NCBI RefSeq assembly: GCF_029937575.1
Contig: NZ_JAPYPS010000005.1
Location: forward strand, 39,363-103,362
From: Nocardioides sp.
GTDB taxonomy: Bacteria; Actinomycetota; Actinomycetes; Propionibacteriales; Nocardioidaceae
Length of the DNA: 64,000 bases
Direction: 5' to 3'
The notes beneath the pieces are model-generated. The model was not told the origin of the DNA and ran no database searches. It worked only from the letters and a program-made list of their open reading frames with translations. This document shows, piece after piece, positions 1 through 8,574 of this stretch (within the stretch, counting starts at the first letter, position 1; every line of letters begins with the position of its first letter). The position numbers and the translations under genes were made by a program.

Positions 1-1
1 G

Positions 2-652
2 GTGCTGATCCGACCACTGGGTCACGGTGCTGACTACTCGATCCTTCTGGTCACGATCGGCCTGTTCCTGGTGCTCAACGCCGGGGCCGGGGTGATCTGG
101 GGCGGTGACCCGCTGACCTTTCCGGCGGCCGTGCCCTCCGCGCCCGACGACTACATCTCCTTCTTCGGCACTCGGCTGCGCTACCAGCAGCTGCTGATCC
201 TCGCGGTGCTCCTCGTCGTGATGACGGCGCTCTACCTGCTCTTCAAGTACACCCGCCTTGGCCTGGCCATGCGGGTCACCGCGGGCAACCCCGACAGCGC
301 CCGCCTCCTCGGCATGCGGGTCAACCAGATCAACTCCCTCGGCTGGGCGCTCGCCGCCGCAGTGGGGGCGCTCGTCGGAGGGTTGATCTCACCGTCGACG
401 ACGCTGACGACGGGCATGATGTTCAACTTCCTGATCTACGCCGCCGCGGCGGCAACCCTCGGCGGCTTCGACAGCCCCGGCGGCGCGGTGCTCGCGGGCA
501 TCGTGCTGGGCGTCCTGGAGAACCTCATCGGCAGCTACATCTCGTGGGTCGGTTCCGACCTCAAGCAGGCGGTCGCCCTCGTCATCCTCCTCGGGGTCCT
601 CATGGTCAGACCGACCGGACTTTTCGGCACCAAGAAAGTGGAGCGAGTCTGA
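2..652 (+). CDS. livH: Branched-chain-type ABC importer permease LivH, 5' truncated by window edge
   Basis: Inner-membrane permease of a Liv-family ABC importer. The visible 216 residues contain several hydrophobic membrane segments and the LivH-type stretch TRLGLAMRVTAGNPDSARLLG (about residues 84-104), which contacts the ATPase. LivH proteins are usually about 290 residues, so the gene very likely starts upstream of the window and the GTG at base 2 is internal. The stop TGA overlaps the livM ATG by one base (ATGA type). The context of Rieske and meta-cleavage genes suggests import of an aromatic or related organic acid rather than an amino acid (inference). The ATPase genes for this importer are not in the window. 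Confidence 0.88.
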   Translation: MLIRPLGHGADYSILLVTIGLFLVLNAGAGVIWGGDPLTFPAAVPSAPDDYISFFGTRLRYQQLLILAVLLVVMTALYLLFKYTRLGLAMRVTAGNPDSARLLGMRVNQINSLGWALAAAVGALVGGLISPSTTLTTGMMFNFLIYAAAAATLGGFDSPGGAVLAGIVLGVLENLIGSYISWVGSDLKQAVALVILLGVLMVRPTGLFGTKKVERV

Positions 653-1788
653 TGGCCCTTCCTCTGGAGATTCGCGCCGGCAGCCGCGTCGACCTCTCAT
701 GGCGCCTGGGCCGGGTGCTCGGCATCGTGCTGCTGGTCGTCACGACGCCCTACCTGGTTGAGACCTTCCGACTGAGCCAGATCACCGGCGCCCTGATCCT
801 GGCCATCGCGGTCGTCGGGCTCAACCTGCTGTCGGGCTTCGCAGGGCAGATCTCACTCGGTCACGCGGCGTTCTTCGGGATCGGCGCCTACACGACCGGG
901 GTCATGACCGTCACCTACGACTACGGGGTGGTGACGTCGATCGTCGCCGGGATGGCGCTGTGCTTCGTCGTCGGGGTCGTGGTGGGCCTGCCGGCCCTGC
1001 GGGTGCAGGGCATGTACCTCGCCCTGGTCACGCTCGCGGTGGGGGTGCTCCTTCCGAGTCTGATCCGGCGCTTCGACGACCTGACCGGGGGCTCCTCGGG
1101 GCTCTTCGGCATGACGTTCGACGCACCCGAGGGGATCACCTACTTCGTGGGACGGGCCGGGCAGACGGTGTGGCTCTACTACGTCACCGTCGTGGCCCTG
1201 TTGCTGTCGTGCCTGGTGGTGTGGAACCTGATGACCGGTCGCGTCGGCCGTGCCGTGATCACGCTGCGCGACAACGAGGCGGCAGCCACGGTCATGGGGG
1301 TCAACCGGGCGTTCGTGCGCACGGTCGTCTTCGGAATCTCGGCGGCGATCGCCGGGCTCGCCGGAAGTCTGTTCGCGGTCAACTCCGGCGTGCTGACGCC
1401 CGAGACGGTGAGTCTCCTGCTCACGATCAACCTGCTTGTCGCGATGGTGCTCGGCGGGAGCGGCAGCTTCTGGGGACCGGTGTTCGGCGCCTTCATCATC
1501 TACTTCGTGCCGGTGTGGACCAGCGATCTCAGCCAGGGTCCGATCTCGGGGGTCATCTTCGGTGCCCTGGTGATCGCGCTCGTCTTCGTGCTGCCGGGAG
1601 GGCTCGCCGGCGGTCTCACCTCGCTGCTGCGACGCCTGGTCATCGTCGTGCCGCAGCCGCCTACCCAGGGCGAGGTCGACCAGACCTCGTCGCTTCCCGA
1701 CGACCTCTCCGACGACCCCGCCGGGTTCGAGGCAGAACCGACCACCGACCCGGAGCCGAGACCGGCCGCCAGACTGGCCCGCCGCTAG
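652..1788 (+). CDS. livM: Branched-chain-type ABC importer permease LivM
   Basis: Second permease of the importer, 378 residues. It carries the family signature GLNLLSGFAGQISLGHAAFF (about residues 56-75) and multiple membrane segments. The C-terminal 40 or so residues (after about 340) are hydrophilic and rich in Asp, Pro and Glu, so probably a disordered cytoplasmic tail. The ATG at 652 is chosen because it overlaps the livH stop and gives the usual LivM N-terminus; a longer frame starting upstream would run through livH. It is followed 126 bases later by the binding-protein gene on the same strand. Confidence 0.92.
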   Translation: MALPLEIRAGSRVDLSWRLGRVLGIVLLVVTTPYLVETFRLSQITGALILAIAVVGLNLLSGFAGQISLGHAAFFGIGAYTTGVMTVTYDYGVVTSIVAGMALCFVVGVVVGLPALRVQGMYLALVTLAVGVLLPSLIRRFDDLTGGSSGLFGMTFDAPEGITYFVGRAGQTVWLYYVTVVALLLSCLVVWNLMTGRVGRAVITLRDNEAAATVMGVNRAFVRTVVFGISAAIAGLAGSLFAVNSGVLTPETVSLLLTINLLVAMVLGGSGSFWGPVFGAFIIYFVPVWTSDLSQGPISGVIFGALVIALVFVLPGGLAGGLTSLLRRLVIVVPQPPTQGEVDQTSSLPDDLSDDPAGFEAEPTTDPEPRPAARLARR

Positions 1789-1914
1789 CGGGCCACGCCG
1801 AGCCCGACGTCCTTCGGGGGACATCGCAAGTCCAGCACGTCAGTCCATCACCCACCTGCGGCCGGGAGTGGCACCCGCCGCTGCCCCGCAAGAATCACCC
1901 GAGAAGGAACCGCC

Positions 1915-3246
1915 ATGCCCAAGAGAACACCACTGCTCGCCCTGGTCGCGACCGTGACGGCCATCGCCGTCACCGCCTGTGGCGGCGCCCCAGGCGCCGA
2001 GGAAGGCGGCTCGTCCTCCGACAACAGCGATGCCGCGAGCGCCGCCGCCGAGGTGCTCGGCATCGATCTGGCGGAGTGCCCGGCCGACGTCACCGACCCT
2101 CTGCCGGCCGAGGCGAACGTCGGCCTCACACTGCCGTTGACCGGGGGTCCGGCGACCGCGTTCGCGGTCCTGGGGCCCGGTGCGGAAGCCGCCCTCGAGC
2201 AGGCGAACGCCGAGGCGGGTCTCGACACGAAGTTCAACCTCATCCAGAAGGACGACCAGTTCCTCCCGGACAAGACCGTCGCCGCGGTGCAGGAGCTGAT
2301 CCAACAGGACGAGGTCGTAGCGATGACCGGGGTCACCGGTACCGCCGCCGTGCTGGCGATCCGCGACCTGCTCAAGCGGGACTGCATCCCCGGGGTCAGC
2401 CTGCCGGGCGGTGGCGCCGGCGCCGCCGACCCCGACTACCCCGAGGTCGTGCAGGGCGCGACGCCGTTCTCCCTGGACGCACGCATCTGGGTCGAGAGCG
2501 TCAACGAGCAGTTCCCCGACGGCGCCAAAATCGCCACCTTCATCGGCAACACCGAGTCGGGCAACGACTACGCCCTCCAGATCGACCGCTGGCTGGAGGA
2601 GACAGACTCCAAGAGCGAGATCGTCTCGGCCGAGACGATCGAAGCGGCCGACGCCGCGGCCCCATCCTCGCAGGTGACCACGATGCGCAACAGCGACGCA
2701 GACGTGCTCTTCGCCGCCCCGACCGGTGCACAGTGCATCTCGGTCCTGACCGAGGCAGCCAACCAAGGTTGGAAGCCGGTGACCTACCTGACGACCAACT
2801 GCGGCTCGTCGACGTACCTCGGGGCCACTGGCCCCGCCGGCGAGGGCGTGCTCGTGGTGCAGCCGTTCAAGGACATCAACTCGCCGCGGTTCGCTGACGA
2901 CGAGGGAGTCGCCGAGGTGCGTGCGGCCCTGGAGAAGTACTCACCGGACGCCGACCTCGAGAACACCACGACCTACAGCGGCTACACCTACGCCGAGGCC
3001 CTCGTGGAGGCCGCCAGGGCCGCTGCCGACTCCGAGCTCGGCCTCAGCAGGCTGGGGATCATCGTCGCCGCACGTCAGCTCGACTTCCACTCGCCGATGC
3101 TGGTCGACGGGGTCGACTTCACCGTCGACGGGCTGGAGGACATGGTGCCGATCGAGGCCGCCGAGCTCAACGCGTGGTCGGTCGACGAGGGCGGCTTCGT
3201 GCAGGGCGAGCTCTACGACTTCGAGGGCCAGCTCACCGAGCAGTAG
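1915..3246 (+). CDS. livK: ABC importer substrate-binding lipoprotein, LivK type
   Basis: Periplasmic-binding-protein type 1 (Leu/Ile/Val-binding) lipoprotein of 443 residues. The N-terminus has a basic start, a hydrophobic core and the lipobox VTAC with Cys22, so the mature protein should be anchored to the outer face of the membrane. The mature part begins the type 1 fold near residue 60 (ANVGLTLPLTGGPATAFAVL). GAAGGA stands about 8 bases before the ATG. It completes livHMK, and the ligand is probably an intermediate or substrate of the following aromatic pathway (inference from context). A strong hairpin follows at 3278-3305. Confidence 0.9.
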   Translation: MPKRTPLLALVATVTAIAVTACGGAPGAEEGGSSSDNSDAASAAAEVLGIDLAECPADVTDPLPAEANVGLTLPLTGGPATAFAVLGPGAEAALEQANAEAGLDTKFNLIQKDDQFLPDKTVAAVQELIQQDEVVAMTGVTGTAAVLAIRDLLKRDCIPGVSLPGGGAGAADPDYPEVVQGATPFSLDARIWVESVNEQFPDGAKIATFIGNTESGNDYALQIDRWLEETDSKSEIVSAETIEAADAAAPSSQVTTMRNSDADVLFAAPTGAQCISVLTEAANQGWKPVTYLTTNCGSSTYLGATGPAGEGVLVVQPFKDINSPRFADDEGVAEVRAALEKYSPDADLENTTTYSGYTYAEALVEAARAAADSELGLSRLGIIVAARQLDFHSPMLVDGVDFTVDGLEDMVPIEAAELNAWSVDEGGFVQGELYDFEGQLTEQ

Positions 3247-3277
3247 GCCCCGACTCGCCCGCACCGGCACGCGACGC

Positions 3278-3305
3278 GGCCCGGCCACCTCCCGGTGGCC
3301 GGGCC
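3278..3305 (+). terminator. Hairpin after livK
   Basis: Perfect 12-bp inverted repeat (GGCCCGGCCACC / GGTGGCCGGGCC) with a 4-base TCCC loop, 31 bases after the livK stop. There is no clear T-run, as is common in high-GC actinobacteria. It could end or weaken transcription from the liv genes before the Rieske genes. Confidence 0.7.
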
Positions 3306-3392
3306 ACGGTGTGTTCCACGGGGCAGAACGTGGCCTGGGGTGCGCCCCCGCCCGCAGCGAGACTTCACGACATGACAGCGAAAGGATCCACG

Positions 3393-3713
3393 GTGAGCAA
3401 GCGCCTGTTCGCCTGCCCCGTCGACGGTCTGCCACCCGGCACGTCGATGACACTCGACGGAACGCAGCCGCCGATTGCCCTGCACCGCACCGAGCAGGGT
3501 CGCTTCTTCGCGACTGCCGACACCTGCACGCACGAGGAGTGGTCGCTCGGCGACGAGGGAGACCTCGAGGGCGACGAGCTCGTCTGCCCCCTCCACCTCG
3601 CGCGCTTTGACCTCGTCACCGGCAAGCCGCTGTGCCTGCCGGCGACCCTCGCGCTCGACGTCTACGACGTCGTGATCGAGGGCGACCGGGTCTTCGTCGT
3701 CACTGCCGTCTGA
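3393..3713 (+). CDS. Rieske [2Fe-2S] ferredoxin (dioxygenase electron carrier type) 1
   Basis: Small soluble ferredoxin of 106 residues with the Rieske ligands Cys45-X-His47 and Cys65-X2-His68 (CTH ... CPLH), the spacing of oxygenase ferredoxins such as HcaC or BphF. It should pass single electrons from the reductase at 4137 to a Rieske oxygenase. GTG 3393 is preferred because AAAGGA lies 6 bases upstream; ATG 3372 in the same frame would add seven residues. The next gene, a second Rieske protein, starts 2 bases after its stop. No oxygenase alpha subunit is visible in the window. Confidence 0.88.
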   Translation: MSKRLFACPVDGLPPGTSMTLDGTQPPIALHRTEQGRFFATADTCTHEEWSLGDEGDLEGDELVCPLHLARFDLVTGKPLCLPATLALDVYDVVIEGDRVFVVTAV

Positions 3714-3715
3714 CC

Positions 3716-4054
3716 GTGAGTCGCCCGCTGCGCATCGCGTCGCTGGCCGACCTTCCACCCGGCGGGAGCCTGCTCGTCGCGCGGGCTCTCACCGGGCTCG
3801 ACGACGACGTGGCGCTGCTGCGCGAGCAGGACGGCACCGTGCACGCGGTCGACGACTCCTGCACCCATTGGATCGCCTCGCTCGCACGAGGCTGGGTGCG
3901 CGACGGGTGCGTCGTGTGCCCGGCCCACGCGGCGACCTACGACCTACGCACGGGCGTGGAGCTGACAACAGCGCACCTGCCGCCCGTGCGGGTGCACCGT
4001 CTCGCGGTGTGCGGCGACGACATCTACCTGGTCCAGGACAAGGGAGCCGGCTAG
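3716..4054 (+). CDS. Rieske [2Fe-2S] ferredoxin 2
   Basis: A second Rieske ferredoxin, 112 residues, with Cys49-X-His51 (CTH) and Cys68-X2-His71 (CPAH). An extra Cys65 stands three residues before Cys68. It is clearly diverged from its neighbour, so it is not a recent tandem copy; the two may serve different oxygenases, or one may be a small Rieske subunit of another enzyme. The start GTG lies 2 bases after the previous stop, implying translational coupling. Confidence 0.85.
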   Translation: MSRPLRIASLADLPPGGSLLVARALTGLDDDVALLREQDGTVHAVDDSCTHWIASLARGWVRDGCVVCPAHAATYDLRTGVELTTAHLPPVRVHRLAVCGDDIYLVQDKGAG

Positions 4055-4136
4055 CCCCCCCGCGGGCCGGTGTGCCGGTTCCAGCCAGCGGTACTCCGCG
4101 TTGTCGCGGTCACGGCGCGAGACGAAGGTGGACGTC

Positions 4137-5327
4137 GTGAGCATCCTCGTCGTCGGCGCCTCCGTCGCAGGTCTTCGCACAGTCCAGGCCTTGCGCATGA
4201 AGGGGTATTCCGGACCCATCACCCTGCTCGGCGAGGAGCCGCACCCGCCCTACGACAAGCCGCCGCTCTCCAAGGAGATGCTGCTGCCCGACGGCGACGG
4301 GGAAGCCATCCTTCTGGCCACCGAGGAGCAGCTGACCGAGCTCGACGTCGACCTCCGCCTCGGTGTCCGAGCGGCCGCGCTGGACGTCGCCGCCCGCACC
4401 GTGACGACCGTGGATGGCGAGGCGGTCGGCTTCGAGCGGCTCGTGATCGCCACCGGTGCCACCCCGCGCCGGCTGCCCGGCACCGAGCACCTCGCCGGGG
4501 TGCACACGATCCGCACTGCCGAGGACGCCGTAGCGTTGCGCACCGCGCTTCCTGGGGCCTCCGACGTGGTGGTCGTCGGGGCAGGCTTCATCGGCGCCGA
4601 GTTCGCTGCCGCGGTTCGTCTGCACGGGGCCACCGCGACCCTGGTGGAGGCCCAGACTGTGCCGCTGGCCCACGTGCTCGGCGCCGAGGTCGGGCGGCGT
4701 CTCGCCGACATCCACGCAGCACAGGGCAACACGCTCCTCACCGGCATCGGCGTGGCCCACATCGAGGGGGACGAACGCGTGCAGGCCGTCGTGCTGACCG
4801 ACGGACGGCGACTCCCGGCGGACCTGGTCGTGGTCGGGATCGGCGCCGTCCCCGCCACCGACTGGCTGGAGTCGTCAGGGCTGCCGATCGCCGACGGGGT
4901 GGAATGCGAGGCCGACCTGCGCGTGATCGGCACCGACGGCATCTACGCCGCCGGTGACGTCGCCCGGTGGCCGCACGCCCACTACGGCTTCGACGTGCGC
5001 ATCGAGCACTGGACCAACGCCAACGAGCACGCCGACCTGGTCGCGTCCGCGATCACCGGCTCGCCGCCGCCGCGCACCCAGCTGCCCTACGTCTGGTCCG
5101 ACCAGTACGGCCACCGGATCCAGATCGTCGGGCGCCCAAACATGGGTCGCTCCGCTCACCTGGTCGGCACCGTCGCCGATGGCGACCTGCTCGCGGCCTT
5201 CACCGACGAGGGTGGTGCGCTCGTCGGTGCCGTCGTGGTCGACGACGTCCGCGCGTTCATGAAATGCCGCAAGGCGATCGCGGCCCGCGCCCCGTGGACC
5301 GGCGTCGGACTCGTCGCGACCCGCTGA
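4137..5327 (+). CDS. FAD-dependent NAD(P)H:ferredoxin oxidoreductase
   Basis: Flavoprotein reductase of 396 residues from the BphA4/HcaD-like family. It has an N-terminal FAD-binding VVGASVAGL (residues 5-13), the PPYDKPPLSK motif typical of ferredoxin reductases (37-46), ATGATPRRLPG (about 105-115), an NAD-binding GAGFIG (148-153) and AAGDVA (271-276) near the flavin. It should reduce the two Rieske ferredoxins just upstream. GTG 4137 is chosen because AAGG lies about 8 bases before it and the coding frame then begins directly with the nucleotide-binding strand. An ATG at 4101 is a less likely alternative. Confidence 0.92.
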   Translation: MSILVVGASVAGLRTVQALRMKGYSGPITLLGEEPHPPYDKPPLSKEMLLPDGDGEAILLATEEQLTELDVDLRLGVRAAALDVAARTVTTVDGEAVGFERLVIATGATPRRLPGTEHLAGVHTIRTAEDAVALRTALPGASDVVVVGAGFIGAEFAAAVRLHGATATLVEAQTVPLAHVLGAEVGRRLADIHAAQGNTLLTGIGVAHIEGDERVQAVVLTDGRRLPADLVVVGIGAVPATDWLESSGLPIADGVECEADLRVIGTDGIYAAGDVARWPHAHYGFDVRIEHWTNANEHADLVASAITGSPPPRTQLPYVWSDQYGHRIQIVGRPNMGRSAHLVGTVADGDLLAAFTDEGGALVGAVVVDDVRAFMKCRKAIAARAPWTGVGLVATR

Positions 5328-5380
5328 GCCACGTCGCCCGACTTGACCTCAACCCGACCCAGCAACCGAAGGAGAGTTCC

Positions 5381-6352
5381 ATGGCGTTGACCGAAGAAGG
5401 CCTGATCGAGGTGCCCGGCATGATGAGTCGCTGGGTGCGACTCGCCAGCGGGGCCAAGGCCCACTACATGACCTCCGGCACCACCGGCCCGGCCGTAATT
5501 CTTCTGCACGGCGGTCTCCCGGGCTCCTCCGGCACGGCGGGCTGGCGCTTCATGGCGCCGTTCCTCGGCGACAACGGGTTCCGGGTCTACTGCCCCGACA
5601 TGCCGGCGTTCGGTCTCTCCGACGACCGCGAGGAATACCGCCCGCGCGGCATCCACGACTTCGTGGACTTCATTCACGAGTTCGCCAACGCGCTGTGCCT
5701 GGACGAGTTCCACATCGCCGGAAACTCGATGGGGTGCATGAACTCCACCAACTATCTCGTCGCCCACCCCGAGCGGGTGCTGAGCTTCGCCCTCATCGCC
5801 GGTGACATCGGCGACGTCGTGCCCGCGGGGCTCAAGCCGCCGGCCAAGGTCGAACTCACTGCCTACGACGGCACGAAGGAGGGGATGCGCCGGATGATGG
5901 AGGCGATCATCTACCGCGGCGAGGTCATCAGCGACGACCTCATCGACATGCGCTTCGCCGCTGGCGAGCGCGGCAAGGCCGGGCACGCTTCGTTCTGGCC
6001 CTCGCTGCTGCAGTACGGCCGGATCATCCCGTGGGAGGACCCCCGCATCGAGGCCCGACTGTCGACCAAGGGACGGCTGGACAAGATCGGCGTGCCCGGC
6101 ATCTACCTCTACGGCACGGAGGACGTGCTGACCCCCGTCGAGTGGGGCTTCGAGCAGGAGAAGGTGCTGCCGGACGTGCAGTTCTTCTACCCCGAGGAGT
6201 GCGGCCACCAGGGTCAGACCGATCGGCCAGACCTGTTCAACCCGGTCTTCCTGGAGTTCTTCCGCGACGGCCAAGTCTCGCGCCAAACCGCGGACGCCGC
6301 CGGCGTGTCCAAGCTCCGTCCGGAGAACCCGGCCCTGGTCGCCCAGGTCTGA
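5381..6352 (+). CDS. Alpha/beta hydrolase, probable meta-cleavage-product C-C hydrolase
   Basis: 323-residue alpha/beta hydrolase. It shows an oxyanion-hole HGG (43-45), the nucleophile elbow GNSMG with Ser116, an acid Asp248 (GTED) and the catalytic His276 (CGHQ). Adjacent to a LigB-type ring-cleavage dioxygenase and to the hydratase/aldolase/dehydrogenase set at 12.6-15.4 kb, it most likely splits the ring-opened product into 2-hydroxypenta-2,4-dienoate and a side-chain acid (MhpC/BphD role). The start ATG has a strong GAAGGAGAG site upstream. The exact substrate cannot be read from sequence; another esterase activity remains possible. Confidence 0.82.
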   Translation: MALTEEGLIEVPGMMSRWVRLASGAKAHYMTSGTTGPAVILLHGGLPGSSGTAGWRFMAPFLGDNGFRVYCPDMPAFGLSDDREEYRPRGIHDFVDFIHEFANALCLDEFHIAGNSMGCMNSTNYLVAHPERVLSFALIAGDIGDVVPAGLKPPAKVELTAYDGTKEGMRRMMEAIIYRGEVISDDLIDMRFAAGERGKAGHASFWPSLLQYGRIIPWEDPRIEARLSTKGRLDKIGVPGIYLYGTEDVLTPVEWGFEQEKVLPDVQFFYPEECGHQGQTDRPDLFNPVFLEFFRDGQVSRQTADAAGVSKLRPENPALVAQV

Positions 6353-6397
6353 TCGCACTACCACCGCGCAGCACTCACACGTATCAGGAGAAGGCAC

Positions 6398-7462
6398 ATG
6401 TCAGACGCGATCGGGCTGGGCATCACCCACTACCCGCTGCTCGCAGGAGCCGACACCCACATGGCCAACCTGCTCAAGGCGACGTTGACCGACCCGGACA
6501 TCCCCGAAGAGCTCAAGGACCCATCGACCTGGTCCGAGCAGGCCCAGAGCGAGTGGGGCGACGACCAGGGCACCGCGGCCGCGGCCGGTCACCGCACGCA
6601 GCTTCTCTCGGGACTGGCGAAATGCCGCGCCGAGCTCGACGCGTTCAATCCCGACGTGGTCGTCGTCTGGGGCGACGACCAGTACGAGAACTTCCGCGAG
6701 GAAGTGATCCCGTCGTTCTGCGTGCTGGCCTACGAGGACACCGACATCGACCCGTTCGCGGTGCTAGGACTGATGAAGATCCCCAACGCCTGGGGGCTGC
6801 CCGACAACCAGTCGTTCACCATGCGGGGCGCGCCGACCTACGCCAAGGGGCTGGTCAGCGACGTGCTCGGGGACGGAATCGACTGTGCCTACTCCTACCG
6901 CAAGCGTGAGGAGTCCCACTTCCCGCACGCGTTCGCCAACACCCAGATCTTTCTCGACTTCGACCACGTCGGGACGCAGTTCGCCTACCCGATGGTCCCG
7001 ATCGCTGTGAACTGCTACGGCGAGCACGTCATCGCCCGCAAGGGCGGGCTGGCGCGCTTCGCCGAGATCAACCAGGGCGAGTCGCTCGACCCGCCGGGGC
7101 CGTCGCCGAAGCGATGCTTCGAGTTCGGCCGGGCGGTCGGGCGCTCGGTGCGCGAGGGCGACAAGCGGGTTGCGCTGGTGGCGTCGTCGAGCTGGTCGCA
7201 CGCGTTCCTCTACGACAAGGGGTGGCACCTGCGCCCCGACACCGAGTCCGACCAGGCGCTCTACGACGCCATGCTCAGGGGCGACTACGACGCCTGGGAG
7301 GCGGTCACGGCCAGGGAGGTCGTCGAGGCCGGCCAGCACGAGATGCTCAACTGGTTCTGTCTGCTCGGCGCGGTGCAGGAGCTGGGCCTCGAGCTGGACT
7401 GGAGCGACTTCGTCACCACGGAGGTCTTCAACTCCAACAAGACGTTCGCGATCTTCAAGTGA
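6398..7462 (+). CDS. Extradiol ring-cleavage dioxygenase, class III (LigB family)
   Basis: 354-residue enzyme of the LigB-type extradiol dioxygenase superfamily, which cleaves catecholic rings with non-haem Fe(II). Visible family landmarks are His11 in ITHYP near the N-terminus, the buried strand PDVVVVWGDDQ (85-95), Glu209 in CYGEH and the SSSWSH block ending at His268, similar to the SH motif of LigB. Metal ligands are assigned by analogy, not proven. The start is preceded by AGGAGAAGG. It lies between the hydrolase and an APH-fold kinase whose GTG overlaps its stop, so the three are probably co-translated. Confidence 0.85.
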   Translation: MSDAIGLGITHYPLLAGADTHMANLLKATLTDPDIPEELKDPSTWSEQAQSEWGDDQGTAAAAGHRTQLLSGLAKCRAELDAFNPDVVVVWGDDQYENFREEVIPSFCVLAYEDTDIDPFAVLGLMKIPNAWGLPDNQSFTMRGAPTYAKGLVSDVLGDGIDCAYSYRKREESHFPHAFANTQIFLDFDHVGTQFAYPMVPIAVNCYGEHVIARKGGLARFAEINQGESLDPPGPSPKRCFEFGRAVGRSVREGDKRVALVASSSWSHAFLYDKGWHLRPDTESDQALYDAMLRGDYDAWEAVTAREVVEAGQHEMLNWFCLLGAVQELGLELDWSDFVTTEVFNSNKTFAIFK

Positions 7463-8553
7463 GCGCTGTCCCGACGGTGGAGGCGGCGGCCGGACGGCTG
7501 CCGCTCAGCCTCGACGAGGTGACGCCGGACTGGCTCACGGGGGCGCTCCACGACCACTTCCCGGGCGCGGTCGTCACCGGCGTGCGGCGGGACCGGGAGT
7601 TCTTCGGCACAGCCGCGTCGGCCCGCCTCCACCTCGAGTACGCCCCCGGGGGGCGCCCCGGGCCGGCGAGCGTGCACATCAAGGGCGGCTTCGACGACAC
7701 CTGGCGCAAGCGGGTGTGGATGGCGCTTCAGCAGGAGGTGCACTTCTATCGCGACTTCGCCGACGACGTTGAGCTCAACCTGTCTCAGGTCTACTTCGCC
7801 GACCTCGACGACTCCCCGCAGGGCGTGCTCGTGATGGAGGACCTGGCCGCGCGCGGGGTGAGCTTCGGACAGAACATGCTCCCGGTGACGGCCGACCACG
7901 TGGCCGGCGTGCTGGAGTCCGTCGCCGGCATGCACGCAGCCTGGTGGGGCTCGCCCCGGCTGGCGCAGATGAGCGGCTGGGAGCAGCCGCAGCGCACATT
8001 CCTGAAGTACCTCCTGCGCCCCAATCACTGGGACGTGCTGGTCAACTGGACCAACGGCGACCTGCTGCTTGAAGCCGTCGGGACTGCGGAGAACGGGATT
8101 GCGGCCTTGGAGAAGCTGTGGGCATGGTGCGACGCCCAACCCCGCACGCTCGTGCACGGCGACCTGCACGGCGGCAACATCTTCTACGAGCCCGACGGTC
8201 GCCCCGGCTTCCTCGACTGGCAGTTGTGCTTCGGCGGCACCTACTCCCACGACATGGCGTGGATCATCATCACGGCCTTGACCGTGGAGCAGCGGCGGGC
8301 GCACGAGCGCGACCTCGTCGCGACCTACCGCGACGCCCTGCGAGGCGCGGGCGGACCTGCCCCTACCGCGAGCGACATGTGGGTCGCCTACCGCCGCCAA
8401 ACCGCCCACGCCATCGCGTCCTACGGCTCGGTGCCCCGCGACAACGGACCGGAGGCGGTGCTCGAGGAGGCCGGACTCAGGGCGTTCTCCGCGGCGATCG
8501 ACCACGACGTGCTTGGGGTCCTGGGCATCACGCGCCAGGGCGGTTCGCGGTAG
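7459..8553 (+). CDS. APH-fold small-molecule kinase in the aromatic operon
   Basis: 364-residue member of the aminoglycoside phosphotransferase/choline-kinase-like fold. Visible are a putative ATP-contacting Lys75 (VHIKGG), the Brenner loop HGDLHGGN (His233, Asp235, Asn240) and the metal-binding Asp253 (FLDWQ). The GTG start overlaps the dioxygenase stop (GTGA), so it is translationally coupled to ring cleavage. It is unlikely to confer antibiotic resistance; phosphorylation of a pathway intermediate or side-chain hydroxyl is the simplest inference. Three further relatives occur at 17.0, 31.5 and 33.9 kb next to acyl-CoA genes. Confidence 0.8.
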   Translation: MSAVPTVEAAAGRLPLSLDEVTPDWLTGALHDHFPGAVVTGVRRDREFFGTAASARLHLEYAPGGRPGPASVHIKGGFDDTWRKRVWMALQQEVHFYRDFADDVELNLSQVYFADLDDSPQGVLVMEDLAARGVSFGQNMLPVTADHVAGVLESVAGMHAAWWGSPRLAQMSGWEQPQRTFLKYLLRPNHWDVLVNWTNGDLLLEAVGTAENGIAALEKLWAWCDAQPRTLVHGDLHGGNIFYEPDGRPGFLDWQLCFGGTYSHDMAWIIITALTVEQRRAHERDLVATYRDALRGAGGPAPTASDMWVAYRRQTAHAIASYGSVPRDNGPEAVLEEAGLRAFSAAIDHDVLGVLGITRQGGSR

Positions 8554-8574
8554 CAGGTCATCCGCAGGCTTCCC

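Noticed and set aside
853..1824. 323-residue minus-strand open frame opposite livM
   Set aside because: Extremely His/Arg/Asp-rich, no motif, entirely within livM.
7459..8553. Aminoglycoside resistance gene
   Set aside because: Only the fold is shared. It is embedded in a catabolic operon and there are three similar relatives beside acyl-CoA genes.
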